Of a stretch of 64,000 nt of DNA, positions 61,423 to 64,000 are shown in pieces. Where the stretch lies: contig OZ037772.1 of assembly GCA_964035545.1 (NCBI GenBank), positions 1,637,001-1,701,000 on the forward strand. Direction: 5' to 3'. Under the pieces are notes generated by a model that had not been told where the DNA came from, searched no databases, and was given only the letters and a program-made list of their open reading frames with translations. The translations under genes were made by a program, and so were the position numbers. The first letter of the stretch is position 1. The number at the start of each line of letters is the position of its first letter. This DNA is from Bugula neritina (taxonomy: Eukaryota; Bryozoa; Gymnolaemata; Cheilostomatida; Bugulidae).

Positions 61423-63126
61423 TCCAAATGGCGTCCAGAATGTAGTTAAATCACTGGACTTTTTGCTGAGCTTTATCTGCAGAAAGCCGTCCTTGGCATC
61501 ACACAATGAGAATACTCGAGCACCATCCAGCTCGCTAAGCACATCGTCCAGCGTCGGCATTGGAAAATGATTTCTTTGAATCACTTGGTTTAGGTTGCTT
61601 GGGTCTAAACATACTCTCAGTGTGCCATTGGGTTTTCTCACAGCCACATGATTGTTTATCCAAGCTGTTGGGTAGTCTACTGGACTTAAGATACCTTTCT
61701 GGGTGTATGACTGCAATTTTTGTTTGAGATCAGCTACCATCGAGAGAGGCGTCTTTCTGTTGTGACTTTGTCTTGGGATAGCCTTATCATCTATTTCAAT
61801 ATGGTATTCCCCAGGCAAACATCCAATACCTTCAAAAACCTCTGGGTAGCTTTCGAGAATGTCATCTAGGCTGGCATTGCTTATTAGGTTAACCCACTCC
61901 TCTTTAATGGTTATCAAACCGAGCTGAAGAGCGGCCTCACCAGATAGAAGGCTGTGATTTTGTGTCTTGTGCACCAGAAAATACAGCTTCTCTCCAGCTA
62001 CTTCCAGTTCGCATCCTCCTAATGCTCGGGTGATAGAACCATCAAACTGCTTTAGTCTTGTCTGGTTGTTGTCAAGCTTTGGCTTACCGAGATCAACAAA
62101 ATCTTTGTGATTGAGAATGTTACAGGATGCTCCTGTGTCAATCTGAAACTGTGTCGGTTTGTGACTATCATTCACACTGGCTCTTATAGTTGTCATCAAC
62201 TTTTTGTTCTTTCTGACTACCTGTATGCTCAACAACGATTCACTTGAGCCATCACTGTCTTCTTCTACCATGTTTACTTGCTTCTTTGAGCGACATTGAG
62301 ATCTCCAATGGTTATACTTTTTGCAGTTATGACACTGGTGACCGTATGCAGGACACTTTCTGGGAGGGTGAGACTGCCCACAGTTGCCACAACTTCCTTT
62401 TGAGAAGTTTCCTGTTCGAGTGGACCTTACTGCATTATCATCATCATCTTTGCTTGGCTTATTAGGCTTCTTTCTGGAACCGATGAACTGCACTGATTCT
62501 TCAGATTGGATCGCAGCCATGTCATTCCTTGAATTCTCAGCAATACGACATTTCTTTATAGCTTCTTCTAGTCCTAAGCCAGTATCCCCGCTGGCATCAT
62601 CAAATAGCTTCCTTCTTAGTTGGGCATCGTTGATGCCCAGGAGTAAAGCTTGAAGCATGAAATCGTCATACATTGTGTCCAGTTGACACTCTCGAGCGAT
62701 TTTGTGAAGCGAGGTGACATATTCATCAATGTTCATGGTATTCTGCTTGGTTGATAACAGTTGATGTCTTTTTACTACTTTATTAGTGCCTCGTTGACAA
62801 AAAGCATCAAACTTCTCCACAACATCAGCATAGACTTCTTTTGATTTACCATCTGAGAAAGTGAATGTTTTGAATATGTCGTTGCCTCTGGGGCCTATGC
62901 ATCTTAACATAATGGCTACTTTGACTTTATCATCAGAATTTGCTTTCTCAGCTGCTGTGAGGAATAGCTCAAATTCTTCTTTAAATCTCATCCACTGGTT
63001 GGACAAGTCAGAGCCATCTTGAATAGGCTTGGGGGCTAAAAAGTCAACACTGATACTCATCTTGATATTGTGATTTTTTGTTGTTTTTGATTTAGTTGTA
63101 TTGTTTGTTGTCTCTCTTTCCAGCAA
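61423..63126 (-). pseudogene. E4 Gag-Pol, part before the MITE (Gag, protease, RT start)
   Basis: The frame opens at 63126, but the start matching E3 is the ATG at 63060 (MSISVDFLAPKP, compare MEQLLAPKP in E3). Gag capsid part, then two zinc knuckles (CGNCGQSHPPRKC and CHNCKKYNHWRSQC, about 62400-62290), protease DTGAS (about 62135), and the RT start through SLCDAKDGFLQI to FWTPFGK. After that the frame runs into the MITE and stops at 61387. Intact otherwise. Confidence 0.9.
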
Positions 63127-63152
63127 ACACTTTACTTTTAAATTCTTTAAGT

Positions 63153-63169
63153 CCTCACTCGGGGCACCA
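63153..63169 (-). other. E4 primer-binding site
   Basis: TGGTGCCCCGAGTGAGG on the minus strand directly follows the 5' LTR. The first 13 nt are as in E3, so the same primer tRNA is likely. Confidence 0.75.
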
Positions 63170-63364
63170 TGTTTATGTTATGTTTGCTTTATAGATTCAG
63201 AGACCGGTCAAAGAGTTTAAGATAGTTTATTGCTCAAGATATTAAAGGTCCACTCTGGATAGATCTAAAAGCACAAACTGACTATTATTAATAACACGAA
63301 TAACATAGTATAAAGTATAAACTTTTACAAACAAAGACAAAGCTTATTCAGCATATCATCAACA
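63170..63364 (-). repeat. E4 5' LTR
   Basis: 195 bp. It is followed by the CAATG duplicate. Confidence 0.95.
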
Positions 63365-63369
63365 CAATG

Positions 63370-64000
63370 CATAGTCACTGTAGTGATCACTGTATCAGTA
63401 TGTGATACATTGTTATGCCCTGCGCATTTCAATGCACTGCCCTTCTGTATTCATTGTGCATAGCATAATTGTTTGGCTTATAGTATTTTACAAACAAACT
63501 GCAGTATACTGCTCCGATTTATGTAACAACACTTGCTGCTATCTTTACCTCTCAATTTCTGTCATTTAAAAACTGAAGTATTTACATGAAAGGTGGTGAA
63601 GTTAATGGTACGTAATTGGAATTCGACTACTCCATAAATTACTGAGAATATATGGTTAGCCACATTTATATGACGTACCATTGTTGTAGACAAAAAATAT
63701 GGAGTTAGTGTTAACAAATCATTTGCTAGGTAAGAGTGTAGAATAAATAATTGGCTAGAGATGAGTGTAGAAGCTGCCAACTCATGAAACAACTACACCT
63801 GACCTAACAGAAGTACAAACATGTTAAATTAGTTTGTTTCACACCTCCATAGTTTCTATTAGATGATTAGAATAGCAAACTAGCAGTTAATGGCATGTTT
63901 CCTGACAGATGGAAGGAAGACTCTAAGTAACATATTGAATCATGCATCACCAACACTGCAGAAATGTTGAAATGAGTTTTTTCATGTAGATTATTGAGAA
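63370..64000. other. AT-rich flank, no supported gene
   Basis: No ORF or repeat that I can support. Confidence 0.5.

Larger units (their letters stand above)
58355..63364 (-). mobile_element. Ty3/gypsy LTR retrotransposon E4, 5010 bp, interrupted by a MITE
   Basis: Two 195-bp LTRs differing at one position I could see (AAGTTTATT/AAGCTTATT), flanked by the 5-bp duplication CAATG (58350-58354 and 63365-63369). Primer-binding site at 63153-63169 and polypurine tract GTAAAGGGGA at 58559-58550. One gag-pol frame as in E3, cut inside the RT by a 250-bp palindromic insertion at 61169-61418. The near-identical LTRs make E4 young, and the MITE younger still. Confidence 0.95.

Overview
The window is nuclear DNA of an invertebrate metazoan. 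It is AT-rich, has spliced genes with canonical GT..AG introns, a degenerate fibrillar collagen gene with a COLFI-type C-terminus, a C6orf136-like (DUF2358) gene, a PIF/Harbinger transposase gene and several LTR retrotransposons. I cannot fix the taxon by eye. A sponge or cnidarian would fit, but that is a guess.

Layout. 1-9458: a minus-strand Harbinger/HARBI1-type transposase gene, split inside an exon by a complete Ty3/gypsy element (E1, 677-8172). 9729-12114: a three-exon plus-strand gene for a beta-propeller-like protein of 329 aa. 12.6-14.0 kb: a 35-bp minisatellite and a probable solo LTR. 15.4-19.7 kb: the minus-strand DUF2358 gene, one of whose introns is almost wholly a 21-bp minisatellite. 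Unidentified minus-strand exons and a 30-bp minisatellite follow to 22 kb. 24321-28821: an intact gypsy element (E3, single gag-pol ORF). 28948-36385: a second member of the E1 family on the plus strand (E2). 37.2-39.3 kb: a 13/26-bp AT-rich minisatellite. 39.4-48.0 kb: relics of a fibrillar collagen gene, interrupted by a 2.3-kb palindromic element with 8-bp target duplications. 48.7 kb: a GIY-YIG nuclease fragment. 49-58 kb: minisatellites, dispersed repeats and tRNA-like SINE heads. 58355-63364: a fourth gypsy element (E4), broken in its reverse transcriptase by a 250-bp palindromic MITE.

The most interesting material is in E1 and E2. Both carry a third ORF after pol, in the place retroviruses keep env. 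It encodes C2H2/C2HC zinc fingers and a C-terminal coiled coil, and in E1 it appears to be made by splicing. In both, pol lies in the -1 frame of gag, with the same GTTAAAC slippery heptamer, the same 5-nt spacer and a GC-rich hairpin. About 3.3 kb of pol is nearly identical between E1 and E2, while their LTRs, gag, protease and third ORF are clearly diverged. This points to recombination or gene conversion between lineages.

All boundaries, motifs and repeats were read by eye. Family names rest on recognised motifs, not on database searches.
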